DNA from: Archangium gephyra
Lineage (GTDB): Bacteria > Myxococcota > Myxococcia > Myxococcales > Myxococcaceae
Assembly: GCA_003243425.1 (NCBI GenBank)
Contig: QFQP01000005.1
Span: 62,001-126,000 of the forward strand
DNA length: 64,000 nucleotides
Direction: 5' to 3'
Shown: piece after piece, positions 8,155 to 17,686 of the stretch
How the letters are laid out: each line of letters begins with the position of its first letter
How positions within the stretch are numbered: position 1 is the stretch's first letter
Position numbers and translations under genes: made by a program
The notes under the pieces: model-generated
Database searches by the model: none
The model's input: the letters and a program-made list of their open reading frames with translations, nothing else
What the model was told of the DNA's origin: nothing

Positions 8155-9282
8155 TCAGTCCGAGAGCTGGGTGAACGGCGGCGTGAGCTCGTGATCCGCC
8201 AACACCTTCCGCCACTGCTTGCGGGTGATGGCATCGAGCTCGCCGTCGTGAGCGAGGCCGATCGGCGCGTCGTCCGGCAGCTCGTATTCATCTCCGCTGC
8301 CCACGGTGAGTGCGCCGTCGGCGCCGATGCGGAAGGTGTCGAGGATGAAGCCGTCTTCATAGGTGGCCCACACGAGCCCTCGCGCGTCGGCGTTGTGGAG
8401 GAGCTCGGCCTGAAATTCTTCGCGCGTCCAACGCCGCTGCGAGTCATGCGCGGCTCGAAAATCGACCGCCGTACACGTCGACTCCGCCAGCCGACGCGGG
8501 TAGCCCACGACGAGGTCCTTCGTGCCGTCGAGCTGCGCTTCGGCCTTCAGGTGCTCGGCGACTTCGGGTGACTCGACGAGCGCGAGGGTGGCGACGAAGT
8601 CACGCTGCAGCTCGACGCCCATGCCGTGTTCACGCCCGACGCCCAGCGCCTCGATGAGCAACGGCGCGGCGTCCGCTCCGAACTGCGCCAGCAGGTCGAA
8701 CCGAAGCGCGTGCACCGCCTGCACCTTCGCCCAGTCGAGGTCACCGAGCTGCGCTCGCACGTCAGCCAGGGAAGGCGTCGTCTCTTCCAGCATCAACGCG
8801 AGCGGCAACAGACGCGCACGCTCCGCTTCACTGGTGGCCAGCCACGCCACACGCATCGCCTTCCAGGCATCGCTGCCGAGCGGCGTTGCGGGTGCACCGA
8901 AGTGCCGGTCGTTGAAGGTCACCTGCACCGGCGGGCCGACGACGAACGCCTCGAGCGTCTGCTCGAAGCCGAACGCACGGGTGATGAACGTCGCGAACTG
9001 TTTCTCGCCCCCGCCCTGACCGAGCAGCCGCCACGCAGCCCCCGCGGCGACGACGTCGAGCCTCGCGGGTGGCGCTTCACCACCCCACAGCGTGCAGACG
9101 TGCACCGTGAGCGCAGGGTCGATGCCGGGCGTGACGGTCGCCGCGACGGAAGCGATCCACTTCCGCAGCTCGTTCCACGCGACGGCGGCGGTCCGCAGCT
9201 CCGCCTTCACGAGGTCGTGATGACGGCTGGGCGTGACGTGCGAGAGCGCTTCGGGAGTCCAGTTGATGCGGGGCGAAGCCAT
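8155..9282 (-). CDS. DUF4132 C-terminal-domain protein
   Basis: A 375-aa protein whose last 150 residues match the DUF4132 domain known from large MolR/WGR-type proteins: R-R-W-T-R-E-E-F, then G-L-V-W-A-T-Y-E-D-G-F-I-L-D-T-F-R-I, then I-G-L-A-H-D-G-E-L and a final P-P-F-T-Q-L. The N-terminal part (about 1-220) is helical with Leu-rich blocks and no recognised domain. Family members are often over 1,000 aa, so this is a short form. Function is unknown. It is convergent with the kinase gene (6 bp apart) and lies just downstream of the TetR gene on the same strand (9 bp), possibly in one transcript. Confidence 0.65.
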   Translation of the reverse strand: MASPRINWTPEALSHVTPSRHHDLVKAELRTAAVAWNELRKWIASVAATVTPGIDPALTVHVCTLWGGEAPPARLDVVAAGAAWRLLGQGGGEKQFATFITRAFGFEQTLEAFVVGPPVQVTFNDRHFGAPATPLGSDAWKAMRVAWLATSEAERARLLPLALMLEETTPSLADVRAQLGDLDWAKVQAVHALRFDLLAQFGADAAPLLIEALGVGREHGMGVELQRDFVATLALVESPEVAEHLKAEAQLDGTKDLVVGYPRRLAESTCTAVDFRAAHDSQRRWTREEFQAELLHNADARGLVWATYEDGFILDTFRIGADGALTVGSGDEYELPDDAPIGLAHDGELDAITRKQWRKVLADHELTPPFTQLSD

Positions 9283-9291
9283 GCCGCCAAA

Positions 9292-9966
9292 CTACTCCGA
9301 GAGGCGCGTCAGCAATTCTTCGAGCAACGCGCGTTCACCTTTCGTGAGCACCGCCGTGTCGTCGAGCCGTGCGCGCAACGTCACCGCCGCGGCCGCGACA
9401 TTCGAAGCAGGCGCGAGGGACTCGCCGGAGATCGCCGCGAGCACCGATTCACGTGCAAGCGTCGCCACTTCGAGGTCACGTTCGTTCGGCGGCTGCTCGA
9501 GCAACGACTGCACCACGCCCACGCCCACGGAATGAATGAGCTGCAGCGCACGCGCTTCAGGCACGCGCAGCCGCCCCGCTTCGGCGATGCGACGAATGCG
9601 TCGCCGCAACACCTCGGTGCCCGCCTGCGTGGCAGGTGAATGACGGCCCGGCGTGTTCATCAACGCAAACAGCCCCGGGTTCTCGAGGCCGAACTTCACG
9701 TGGTCGTCCCAACCGGCGCGAAGGTCCTCGAGCGGGTCGGCGCAGGCCGGTCGCGCGGTCTTTCCCGCAACCCATTTCGAAATGGCGTGCTCCGCGACGG
9801 CATCGAGCAACCCCTGCTTGTCGCCGAACAACCGGTAGATGGTCGGCGCCTGCACGGAGGCATTCGCGGCCACCGCCCGCGTGGTTGCAGCGTCGGCACC
9901 GCCCCTCGCCACCAGGTCTTGCGCCGCGTTGAGAATGCGCACGCGAACGTCGTCTTCGGGCTCCAT
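9292..9966 (-). CDS. TetR-family transcriptional regulator
   Basis: A 224-aa TetR/AcrR-type repressor. The helix-turn-helix is near residues 27-47: A-T-T-R-A-V-A-A-N-A-S-V-Q-A-P-T-I-Y-R-L-F, followed by G-D-K-Q-G-L-L-D-A-V. The C-terminal ligand domain is helical and not assignable to a ligand class. It is divergent from an NmrA-type oxidoreductase, an arrangement in which the repressor usually controls both genes. Two matching quasi-palindromic sites (9976-9985 and 10034-10043) lie in the gap. Start is the ATG at 9966. Confidence 0.88.
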   Translation of the reverse strand: MEPEDDVRVRILNAAQDLVARGGADAATTRAVAANASVQAPTIYRLFGDKQGLLDAVAEHAISKWVAGKTARPACADPLEDLRAGWDDHVKFGLENPGLFALMNTPGRHSPATQAGTEVLRRRIRRIAEAGRLRVPEARALQLIHSVGVGVVQSLLEQPPNERDLEVATLARESVLAAISGESLAPASNVAAAAVTLRARLDDTAVLTKGERALLEELLTRLSE

Positions 9967-9975
9967 GGAGAGCCA

Positions 9976-9985
9976 CTGATAACAG
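9976..9985. promoter_or_regulatory. Operator-like site 1 upstream of the TetR gene
   Basis: CTGATAACAG is a quasi-palindrome 9 bp upstream of the TetR ATG. Its core TGATAACA recurs inverted in site 2 at 10034-10043. Both fit yTGwTAwCAr. This is likely autoregulatory, but inferred from symmetry and repetition only. Confidence 0.4.
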
Positions 9986-10033
9986 CGTTCAGATAGCGAC
10001 GATTCAGATTGTGTTGCCGATGCTTCGTTGAAC

Positions 10034-10043
10034 TTGTTATCAA
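10034..10043. promoter_or_regulatory. Operator-like site 2 upstream of the NmrA-type gene
   Basis: TTGTTATCAA matches the inverse of site 1 (9976-9985) and lies 51 bp upstream of the NmrA-type ATG, in an AT-richer stretch than its surroundings. Site centres are 58 bp apart, about 5.5 helical turns. Confidence 0.4.
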
Positions 10044-10094
10044 TGATTCATCTTCGGCGATAACGCCGGAAATCACCCACTTGGGAGACGCTAA

Positions 10095-10943
10095 ATGCTC
10101 GTCATCACTGGAGCCAATGGGCAGTTGGGGCAGCGGATGGTCCACGAAGTTCTGAAAAGGAAGGCCGCTTCGGAGGTGGCGGTCAGCGTGCGCGACGTGT
10201 CGAAGGCGGCTGCCCTGGCGGCGCTCGGCGTGCGTGTTCGGGAAGGTGATTTCGCGCGACCGGAGCTGCTCGCGAAGGCCTTCGAAGGCGCGACGCGCCT
10301 GCTGCTGGTGTCGTCAAACGCGCGCGCGACGGGCGGCGATTCGGTGCAGCAACACCGCGACGTCATCGCAGCGGCGAAGCAGGCCGGCGTGGAACGCGTC
10401 CTCTACACGAGCCACATGGCGGCGAACGCGAACTCGCGCTTCAAGCCGATGCACGACCATGCCGCGACGGAGGTGCTGCTCGCGGAATCGGGGCTGAAGT
10501 GGACGTCACTTCGTCACGGCTTCTACGCGACGAGCGCGCTGCGGATGATCGAGGAAGGGTTGAAGACCGGCGTCATCGAGGCGCCGGCCAACGGCGTGGT
10601 GTCGTGGACTGCGCACGACGACCTCGCGGCGGGGGCAGCGAGCATCGCGTGTGACGAGAACGTGATTGATGGCTGCACGCCCCCGATGACGGGCCCTGAA
10701 GCGCTCGACGCGCGGGCGTTGGCAAAGCTGGTGTCGCTCGACTACCGCGAAGTGAGCGACGAGGCGTTTCGCGCGAAGGGCATTTCGTTCGGGTTGCCGC
10801 CCGTGGTGGCCGACATCTTCCTCGGCATGCATCAGGCGAGTCGGCACGGAGAGTTCGCGGAAGTGAACCCGTTCCTCGAGCAGCGCATCGGCCGCAAGCC
10901 GCTCACGGTCGAGCAGCTGCTGAGAGCGCGTTCGTCGCGTTGA
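10095..10943 (+). CDS. NmrA-like / quinone oxidoreductase 2-like NAD(P)-binding protein
   Basis: A 282-aa atypical short-chain dehydrogenase. The Rossmann motif is T-G-A-N-G-Q-L-G at residues 5-12. Further motifs are V-R-D-V-S-K near 33 and R-L-L-L-V-S-S-N near 72, then H-R-D-V-I-A-A-A-K-Q-A-G-V, characteristic of NmrA/QorB proteins that bind NAD(P)H and act on quinones or sense redox state. The classical SDR tyrosine triad is not evident, as expected for this branch. A GGGAG site stands before the ATG at 10095. It is divergent from the TetR gene. The last 41 bases overlap the opposing decayed gene. Confidence 0.82.
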   Translation: MLVITGANGQLGQRMVHEVLKRKAASEVAVSVRDVSKAAALAALGVRVREGDFARPELLAKAFEGATRLLLVSSNARATGGDSVQQHRDVIAAAKQAGVERVLYTSHMAANANSRFKPMHDHAATEVLLAESGLKWTSLRHGFYATSALRMIEEGLKTGVIEAPANGVVSWTAHDDLAAGAASIACDENVIDGCTPPMTGPEALDARALAKLVSLDYREVSDEAFRAKGISFGLPPVVADIFLGMHQASRHGEFAEVNPFLEQRIGRKPLTVEQLLRARSSR

Positions 10944-11387
10944 CCTTCAGGTACGCGTCTTTCGTGCTCTTCAACGCCGTCTTGATGCGCTCGACGATGA
11001 CCGGCGACACCGGCGGGCGCGGGCGTTCCTTCGAGAGTTCGTTGAGCACCGCGTAGTCGAACTCGAGTTCTCCAGAATCGAAGTCCTTGAAGATGCGCTC
11101 GCGGTCCTGGGCGCTCACGTCGACGAGCAGCGCAGCGGCGACCTGGCGCTCGACGCCGCGCAGGTCCGGGTAGCGCGTGCGCATGAAGATGACGACCGCT
11201 TCGTCCTGCCGCTGATTTCTCAGGGCGATGAACGCGGCGGTGCGTGCGGTGAGCGATGAAAAGTCGCGTACGAGTCGTGGTTGCCGAAAGGCTTCGCGCT
11301 GATCATCTCGATCAACTTCGCGCGATCGGGCTCAGCGAGTACTCGAACGAGAGAAGGAGCGCGTACACGGCCGCAGTCTGCCGCAGT
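10903..11387 (-). pseudogene. Decayed gene of unknown family, spread over three reading frames
   Basis: The main fragment is an open frame of 93 aa from an ATG at 11184 to a stop at 10903. The open frame continues upstream of that ATG with protein-like sequence (S-S-L-T-A-R-T-A-A-F-I-A-L-R-N-Q-R-Q-D-E-A). Before that, a second frame carries L-A-E-P-D-R-A-K-L-I-E-M-I-S-A-K-P-F-G-N, and a third carries A-V-Y-A-L-L-L-S-F-E-Y-S. Joined, they read as one helical protein. One break falls on the A4 run at 11259-11262, where one extra base would restore the frame. No start remains before the RarD stop. It is either a true remnant or a gene with assembly indels; the family is not recognised. Confidence 0.5.
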
Positions 11388-12287
11388 TCAGCTCGCGGCG
11401 ACCGTGACCTTCGGCCGACGCGACATCCACAAACTCTCGGCCGCGAAGATGATCAACGCGCACCAGATGATGCCGAAGCCCACCCACCGGCCCGGCGACA
11501 TCGACTCGTGGAAGATGACGACACCGCACATGAACTGCAGCGACGGCGCGATGTACTGCAGCACGCCGACGGTGCTGAGCGGCACGCGGTTGGCGGCGGC
11601 TCCGAAGCACACGAGTGGAAGCGCGGTGGCGACACCCGCGCCAATCAGCAGCAGGTTCTTCGACGCCGCGACGTGACCGAAGCCACCGGTGCCCTGCACT
11701 TCGAGCCACACCAGGTACGCGAACGCCGGCAGGAACAGCACCGCAGTCTCGAAGCTGAGCGACTCGACGGCGCCGACACCCGCGCGCTTCTTCACCAGCC
11801 CGTACAGCGCGAAAGACGGCGCGAGGCCCAGGGCGATCCACGGAGGGCGGCCGTAGTCGAAGCTCAAGACCAGCACCGCCACGGTCGCCAGGGCCATCGC
11901 CCACCACTGCAGCCGCCGCAGCTTTTCACCGAGCACCAGCACGCCCAGCAGCACCGACATCAGCGGGTTGATGAAGTAGCCGAGCGAGGTCTCGACGACA
12001 TGCCCCGCGTTCACGGCCCAGATGTAGAGGAGCCAGTTGAACGACACGAGCACCGCCGCGAACGTGAGCCACGCCAGCTTCACGCGCGGCACGCTGCGGA
12101 ACCACGTCAGCTTCCTGATGGCCGCGAGCCACACCACCATCACGCCGAGCGACCACACGATGCGGTGCGAGAGGATCTCCATCGAGCCCAGGGGCTTGAG
12201 CAGCGGCCAGTAGAGCGGAAACAGGCCCCACATCAGGTACGCGGCGACGCCGAGAAGCACTCCCTGTTGCGTTGAAGACGGGTTCAC
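11388..12287 (-). CDS. rarD: RarD-type EamA-family transporter
   Basis: A 299-aa protein with ten predicted membrane helices. The start G-V-L-L-G-V-A-A-Y-L-M-W-G-L-F-P-L-Y-W and internal L-G-Y-F-I-N-P-L-M-S-V-L-L-G and L-Q-Y-I-A-P-S-L-Q-F are diagnostic for RarD within the drug/metabolite transporter superfamily. RarD was linked to chloramphenicol sensitivity in older work, but its physiological substrate is not established. Length is normal. The start is a GTG at 12287. It stands alone on the minus strand. Confidence 0.88.
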   Translation of the reverse strand: MNPSSTQQGVLLGVAAYLMWGLFPLYWPLLKPLGSMEILSHRIVWSLGVMVVWLAAIRKLTWFRSVPRVKLAWLTFAAVLVSFNWLLYIWAVNAGHVVETSLGYFINPLMSVLLGVLVLGEKLRRLQWWAMALATVAVLVLSFDYGRPPWIALGLAPSFALYGLVKKRAGVGAVESLSFETAVLFLPAFAYLVWLEVQGTGGFGHVAASKNLLLIGAGVATALPLVCFGAAANRVPLSTVGVLQYIAPSLQFMCGVVIFHESMSPGRWVGFGIIWCALIIFAAESLWMSRRPKVTVAAS

Positions 12288-12411
12288 GACGCCGCAGTGA
12301 TAGCCGGTCGTTTCACGCCGCGCTCCGAAGACACGCTGTGCCGGTACAGCTCGACGCGTCCTGACTCGTCACCGGCCGATGCGGCCGCGCAGCCGAGGTG
12401 CACTGCACGCC

Positions 12412-14034
12412 TCAGCGCTTCAACTTTCTCGAGCCGTCTTCTTCGAACTCGTCATCGGCCAGCACCGCGCCCTTCTCGTCCCACTCTCTGCGCGCGCGAC
12501 GCGTGCCCTTTTCCCAGCGCTCTTCCGACTGCTGCTGGCCGTTCGAGAACCAGCGCTTCGACACGCCGTCCTGTTCGCCCGCGACCCAGCGTGACTCTTC
12601 TTCGGGCTTCCCGTTCTCGTACCAGCGGCGCGTGAGGCCCTCTTCGCACCAGCGCGAACGCTGGCAGCGCTTGAACTGTGCCTCGCTGCGCTTCGGGCCC
12701 ACGTCGAACCAGGTGACGCGCGTCTGCAGATCGCCGTCGGTGGTCTCGCGCGTCTTCGGGTTGCCGTTGAGGAAGAACTCGGTGCGCTCGGTCTGCGAGC
12801 CGTCCTTCCACGTGAGGCGCTCGACGACCTTCTTGCCGTCCTTCGCGAACACCTCTTCGGCGCCGTCCTGCACGCTGGCCTTCCACCGCACCACGCGCTC
12901 GAGCGTGCCGTCTTCGCGGGTGATGCGCTCTTCGCCCTGCTTGTTGCCGTTCGAATCGAAGCTCACCGAGCGGCGCTGCGCGTACGAGCTGTCGCCCGGC
13001 GCTTCGCGCGCCACGCGACCGTCCTTGAAGGTGCGAATGGCGCTGACCTTCTTCGTGCCGTCATAGAGCTGCACCACCTTCTCGCCCTTGAAGCCGCACC
13101 ACTCGTTGACCACTTCGTCGCCGCGCGCTTCGGGCACGCAGTTGAGCGAGGTGACCTTGTCGTCGTCGCTCAAGCGCAGCGTCACCTGCCCGCTGGGGTA
13201 CTGGCGGAAGTACTCCTTCAACTTTCCGTCGGTGAAGTCCTTGGTCCACACGCGGCCGTCAGCGGCGAAGAACTCCTGGCGGGTGAGCTTGTTCTTTTCG
13301 TACTGCTCCGAGAGGCCTTCGCGTCTGCCGTCGACGTAGCGCTCGCTGCGGTACCAGTCCTTACCGCGCGTGGAACGTGAGAGGCCGTTCTTCTTTCCGT
13401 TCTTGATGGTGAGGTCGACCACGAGCACGCCGTCCTGGAAGCACTTCACGGTGCCGTCGCGGCGCGATTCGCCTTCCTGCACGTCGAGCTTCACCTTCTT
13501 GCCGTCGACGAGACAGTAGTCGGTGGTGCTGGTGACCGGCGCCGGCGCCTGACGGAACTCGCGCCACGCGTCGTCGTAGTAGGGGTCGCGCTGCTTCGGG
13601 CTGACCTTCACCTTGAGCGCGGTCTGAAACTGGTCGTGCGCGCGGATGTAGGGGTTGGGCTCTTCGAAGGCGCGCTCGACGACGATGACGCCCTTCTTGA
13701 TGGTGAGGCTGCCGAGCTCGTTCGCGGTGCCTCTGCACTGCACTTCGCGCAGCTCGTTCTTTCGCACCACCGCTTTGCCGGCGTCGGTCTGACACAGCAA
13801 CCACAAGAGGCGGAACGGCTCGTCACACTCGTTGCTGCCCGAGGTCTGGTCGTACTTGATGTCTTTGTTGAACTGCCGGAGCGACTCGAGGTCGTACTTC
13901 ACGGTGAAGGTCACGCCGCACAGCAGGTTCAGCTTGGGAATGAGCTCCTCTTCGGCGCTGCGCTGACCGCGCTCGGCGTTCTCGGCGAAGGCAGGCACGG
14001 CGAGCAGCGTGAGGAGCGCGATTCGAAGCGACAT
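12412..14034 (-). CDS. Secreted MORN_2/YwqK-type repeat protein
   Basis: A 540-aa protein with a signal peptide (M-S-L-R-I-A-L-L-T-L-L-A-V-P-A-F-A) and no lipobox. From about residue 160 on it consists of short repeats such as E-G-L-S-E-Q-Y-E-K-N-K-L, G-L-T-R-R-W-Y-E-N-G-K-P-E-E-E and G-V-S-K-R-W-F-S-N-G-Q-Q-Q-S-E-E-R-W. These are MORN_2 units, also annotated as YwqK-type antitoxin repeats. They form beta-hairpin stacks that bind partners. The N-terminal 150 residues carry several Cys and no known domain. I prefer the ATG at 14034 over the GTG at 14058 because the signal peptide then starts properly. Divergent from the 30-aa ORF. Confidence 0.75.
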   Translation of the reverse strand: MSLRIALLTLLAVPAFAENAERGQRSAEEELIPKLNLLCGVTFTVKYDLESLRQFNKDIKYDQTSGSNECDEPFRLLWLLCQTDAGKAVVRKNELREVQCRGTANELGSLTIKKGVIVVERAFEEPNPYIRAHDQFQTALKVKVSPKQRDPYYDDAWREFRQAPAPVTSTTDYCLVDGKKVKLDVQEGESRRDGTVKCFQDGVLVVDLTIKNGKKNGLSRSTRGKDWYRSERYVDGRREGLSEQYEKNKLTRQEFFAADGRVWTKDFTDGKLKEYFRQYPSGQVTLRLSDDDKVTSLNCVPEARGDEVVNEWCGFKGEKVVQLYDGTKKVSAIRTFKDGRVAREAPGDSSYAQRRSVSFDSNGNKQGEERITREDGTLERVVRWKASVQDGAEEVFAKDGKKVVERLTWKDGSQTERTEFFLNGNPKTRETTDGDLQTRVTWFDVGPKRSEAQFKRCQRSRWCEEGLTRRWYENGKPEEESRWVAGEQDGVSKRWFSNGQQQSEERWEKGTRRARREWDEKGAVLADDEFEEDGSRKLKR

Positions 14035-14072
14035 GCGACTGACTTTCGTGAGCCGCACACATCGAGTGCAAC

Positions 14073-14097
14073 AAAAAGCTCGGTCCGCGGGCTTTTT
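14073..14097. terminator. Terminator-like hairpin between two divergent starts
   Basis: A 10-bp stem (A5-GC-T-CG against CG-G-GC-T5, one G-T pair) with a GTCCG loop. It has a T5 tail on both strands. It lies 38 bp before the minus-strand MORN-like ATG and 27 bp before the plus-strand 30-aa ORF. It is therefore in the leader of one or both genes and not after a stop. It could be an attenuator or an insulator. Confidence 0.55.
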
Positions 14098-14124
14098 GCA
14101 GCTCTCATTCTCGAGGACCTCCCA

Positions 14125-14217
14125 ATGACCACTGCCGTCGCCGAGAACGAGCCCGTCTCGACCATCGAGTTGGCGCTCTCGCTTCTCGGCTGGCTGATTT
14201 CGGTGCTCGGGAAGTGA
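14125..14217 (+). CDS. 30-aa small protein coupled to the secretion F gene
   Basis: An ORF of 30 codons: hydrophilic first half (M-T-T-A-V-A-E-N-E-P-V-S-T) and hydrophobic second half (I-E-L-A-L-S-L-L-G-W-L-I-S-V-L-G-K), which could be a short membrane-bound helix. A GAGGA ribosome site stands about 8 bp before the ATG. The stop TGA shares one base with the ATG of the next gene (TGATG), so translation of the two is probably linked. It could be a leader peptide or a small subunit of the same apparatus. No family recognised. Confidence 0.5.
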   Translation: MTTAVAENEPVSTIELALSLLGWLISVLGK

Positions 14218-15278
14218 TGAACGAAAGGCTCCGTCGCGCGTGGTACCGGCACCCGGTGGTGGGCTTCTTCCGCGCGCGGAAGCTCATCGCGTTCTACCGG
14301 CAGCTCAATTCACTCATTCGCGCGGGCGTTCCGCTGACGACGGCGTTCGCTCAGCTGCAGCAGTACGCGCCGGACGAAGGCATCGCGCGTGGGCTGGCGG
14401 CGGTCGCGCGTGACGTGCGAGGTGGACACTCACTGGGTGAGGCGATGCGGGCGCACGCCGCGCTCTTCGACGACGCGTACGTGGAGCTCATCGCGTTTGC
14501 GGAAGAGGCGGGCCGGCTGCAGGCGGTGTCGCAGCGCATCGTCGAGCACCTCGAGCGGGTGCAGAAGCAGCGGTGGCAGGCGGTGATGGGCGCGTTGTGG
14601 CCGGCGTATCTCGGCGCGGCGTTCGTGTTCGTGGGCCCGCTGCTGGGTGTTGCGCAGTCGACCACGAGTCTGTCGTCGGTGGGCTCGTCGTACTTCGCGG
14701 GGCTGATCAGCTCGTTGATTTCGGCGACCGCGGTGCTGGGCGGCGTGTTCGGTTTTCCGTTCGTCATCGCAGCGCTCGACATCGAGGTCGCGTGGGACCG
14801 GTTCGTGCGGCGGATTCCGTTCCTCGGCGCGCCGCTGCGGCAACTGGCGGCGAGTCGGTTGGTGCTGGGGCTCGGGCTCGCGTCGGCGTCGGGCATGGAG
14901 GTACAGCGGTCGCTTCGAATCTCCACGCGCGCGACGGGGCGGCCCAGCATCGTGGCCGACGTCGAGAAGGCAGAAGCGTCGCTGCGCGCCGGCAGCACGT
15001 TGACGGAGGCGATCGCGAAGCTCGACGTGTTGGACCGCACGTCGCTCGGCGCGCTGTCGGTCGCCGAGACGACAGGCACGCTCGACACCACGCTCGAGAA
15101 GTTGGCGCAGGAACTCGAAGCGTCGTCGCTGCGCGCGATGCGGTTTCTGATGCTGGTGGTGACGGCGCTGGTGGCGGGTGTGCTGCTGGTGAAGATCGTG
15201 ATGGGGCTGCTCGGCACGTTGTTCGGGCCCATCAAGCATCTCTACGACGCAGCGGGCACGGGCTCGCTCGACGGCTGA
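14217..15278 (+). CDS. Type II secretion / type IV pilus F (GspF/PilC-like) protein
   Basis: A 353-aa inner-membrane protein with two T2SSF domains (about 20-145 and 210-335). Typical are F-Y-R-Q-L-N-S-L-I-R-A-G-V-P-L, the acidic E-L-I-A-F-A-E-E-A-G-R-L, and in the second copy V-A-E-T-T-G-T-L-D-T-T-L. Three hydrophobic segments lie near 128-150, 165-190 and 305-330. GspF/PilC proteins form the membrane platform for the assembly ATPase. No ATPase, pilin or secretin gene is adjacent, so its machine must be encoded elsewhere. It is slightly shorter than the usual 400 aa. Start ATG 14217 is coupled to the 30-aa ORF. Confidence 0.83.
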   Translation: MNERLRRAWYRHPVVGFFRARKLIAFYRQLNSLIRAGVPLTTAFAQLQQYAPDEGIARGLAAVARDVRGGHSLGEAMRAHAALFDDAYVELIAFAEEAGRLQAVSQRIVEHLERVQKQRWQAVMGALWPAYLGAAFVFVGPLLGVAQSTTSLSSVGSSYFAGLISSLISATAVLGGVFGFPFVIAALDIEVAWDRFVRRIPFLGAPLRQLAASRLVLGLGLASASGMEVQRSLRISTRATGRPSIVADVEKAEASLRAGSTLTEAIAKLDVLDRTSLGALSVAETTGTLDTTLEKLAQELEASSLRAMRFLMLVVTALVAGVLLVKIVMGLLGTLFGPIKHLYDAAGTGSLDG

Positions 15279-15279
15279 G

Positions 15280-15942
15280 TCAGCGCAGCTCGCTGGCGAG
15301 TTCGGTCAGCTTCTTCTGCATCACCGAAACGACCTGAGCAGCGTCCGTGACGTCGTGAATCGGCTCGCAGATTTCGCAGATGATCTTGTGCGGCAACGGA
15401 ATGAACGGCGTCGGGCCGATGAGCAGACCGAACGGCGCCGCGAAGCCGATGGGGAAGACCTCAATACGGAATCGCTTGAGGCCCAGCGCTTCGGCGATGC
15501 GTTCGCCGCGAGAGAGAATCCACCAGCCGTCGTGACCGCCGGCCGTGACCACCGGAACGATGGGAACCCCGGCTTCACGCGCGAGGCGCACGAAGCCTGA
15601 GCGGCCTTTGAAGTCGATGACGTCACGCTGCGACGACGGGCGGAACGATTCCCACGCGCCTCCGGGGAAGACCACCACGCGGTGACCTTCACGCAGCGCG
15701 CGCAGGGCGTCTTCGTGCTTCGCGGGAATCGCGTTGAAGTGCCGAGTGACCGAGCGCACACCGGGCACTTTGAAGAGCAGGTCGTGTGCGAGCTGCTTCA
15801 GCTCAGGCACGTGACTGCCGAGAATGTAGACCTCCGGGTTCGTGTACATGCCGAAGTTGTGGTTGCCGACGAGGAGGCAGGGCCCCTCGGGGACCTCGCC
15901 TCGAACTTCGACCCGGTACCAGAGCTGCGTGAAAGACCGCAC
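15280..15942 (-). CDS. PlsC-like lysophospholipid acyltransferase-family protein
   Basis: A 220-aa glycerolipid acyltransferase-fold protein. The first block, L-L-V-G-N-H-N-F-G-M-Y-T-N, holds the catalytic histidine but does not have the usual H-x4-D aspartate, like diacylglycerol-acyltransferase-type members. The FPGG-A-W-E-S block near residue 93 corresponds to the substrate-binding motif. It probably transfers acyl chains to a phospho- or neutral lipid at the membrane. The only usable start is the GTG at 15942, as a stop lies shortly upstream. It follows EttA on the same strand with a 33-bp gap, so they are likely cotranscribed. Confidence 0.75.
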   Translation of the reverse strand: MRSFTQLWYRVEVRGEVPEGPCLLVGNHNFGMYTNPEVYILGSHVPELKQLAHDLLFKVPGVRSVTRHFNAIPAKHEDALRALREGHRVVVFPGGAWESFRPSSQRDVIDFKGRSGFVRLAREAGVPIVPVVTAGGHDGWWILSRGERIAEALGLKRFRIEVFPIGFAAPFGLLIGPTPFIPLPHKIICEICEPIHDVTDAAQVVSVMQKKLTELASELR

Positions 15943-15975
15943 GAACGCGCGCGGCCTTCACGCCGAAGGCGTCAC

Positions 15976-17652
<1,677 letters not shown>

Positions 17653-17686
17653 GCGCGCGACCTAGCACGCGGCCCCGCGCGCGGAA

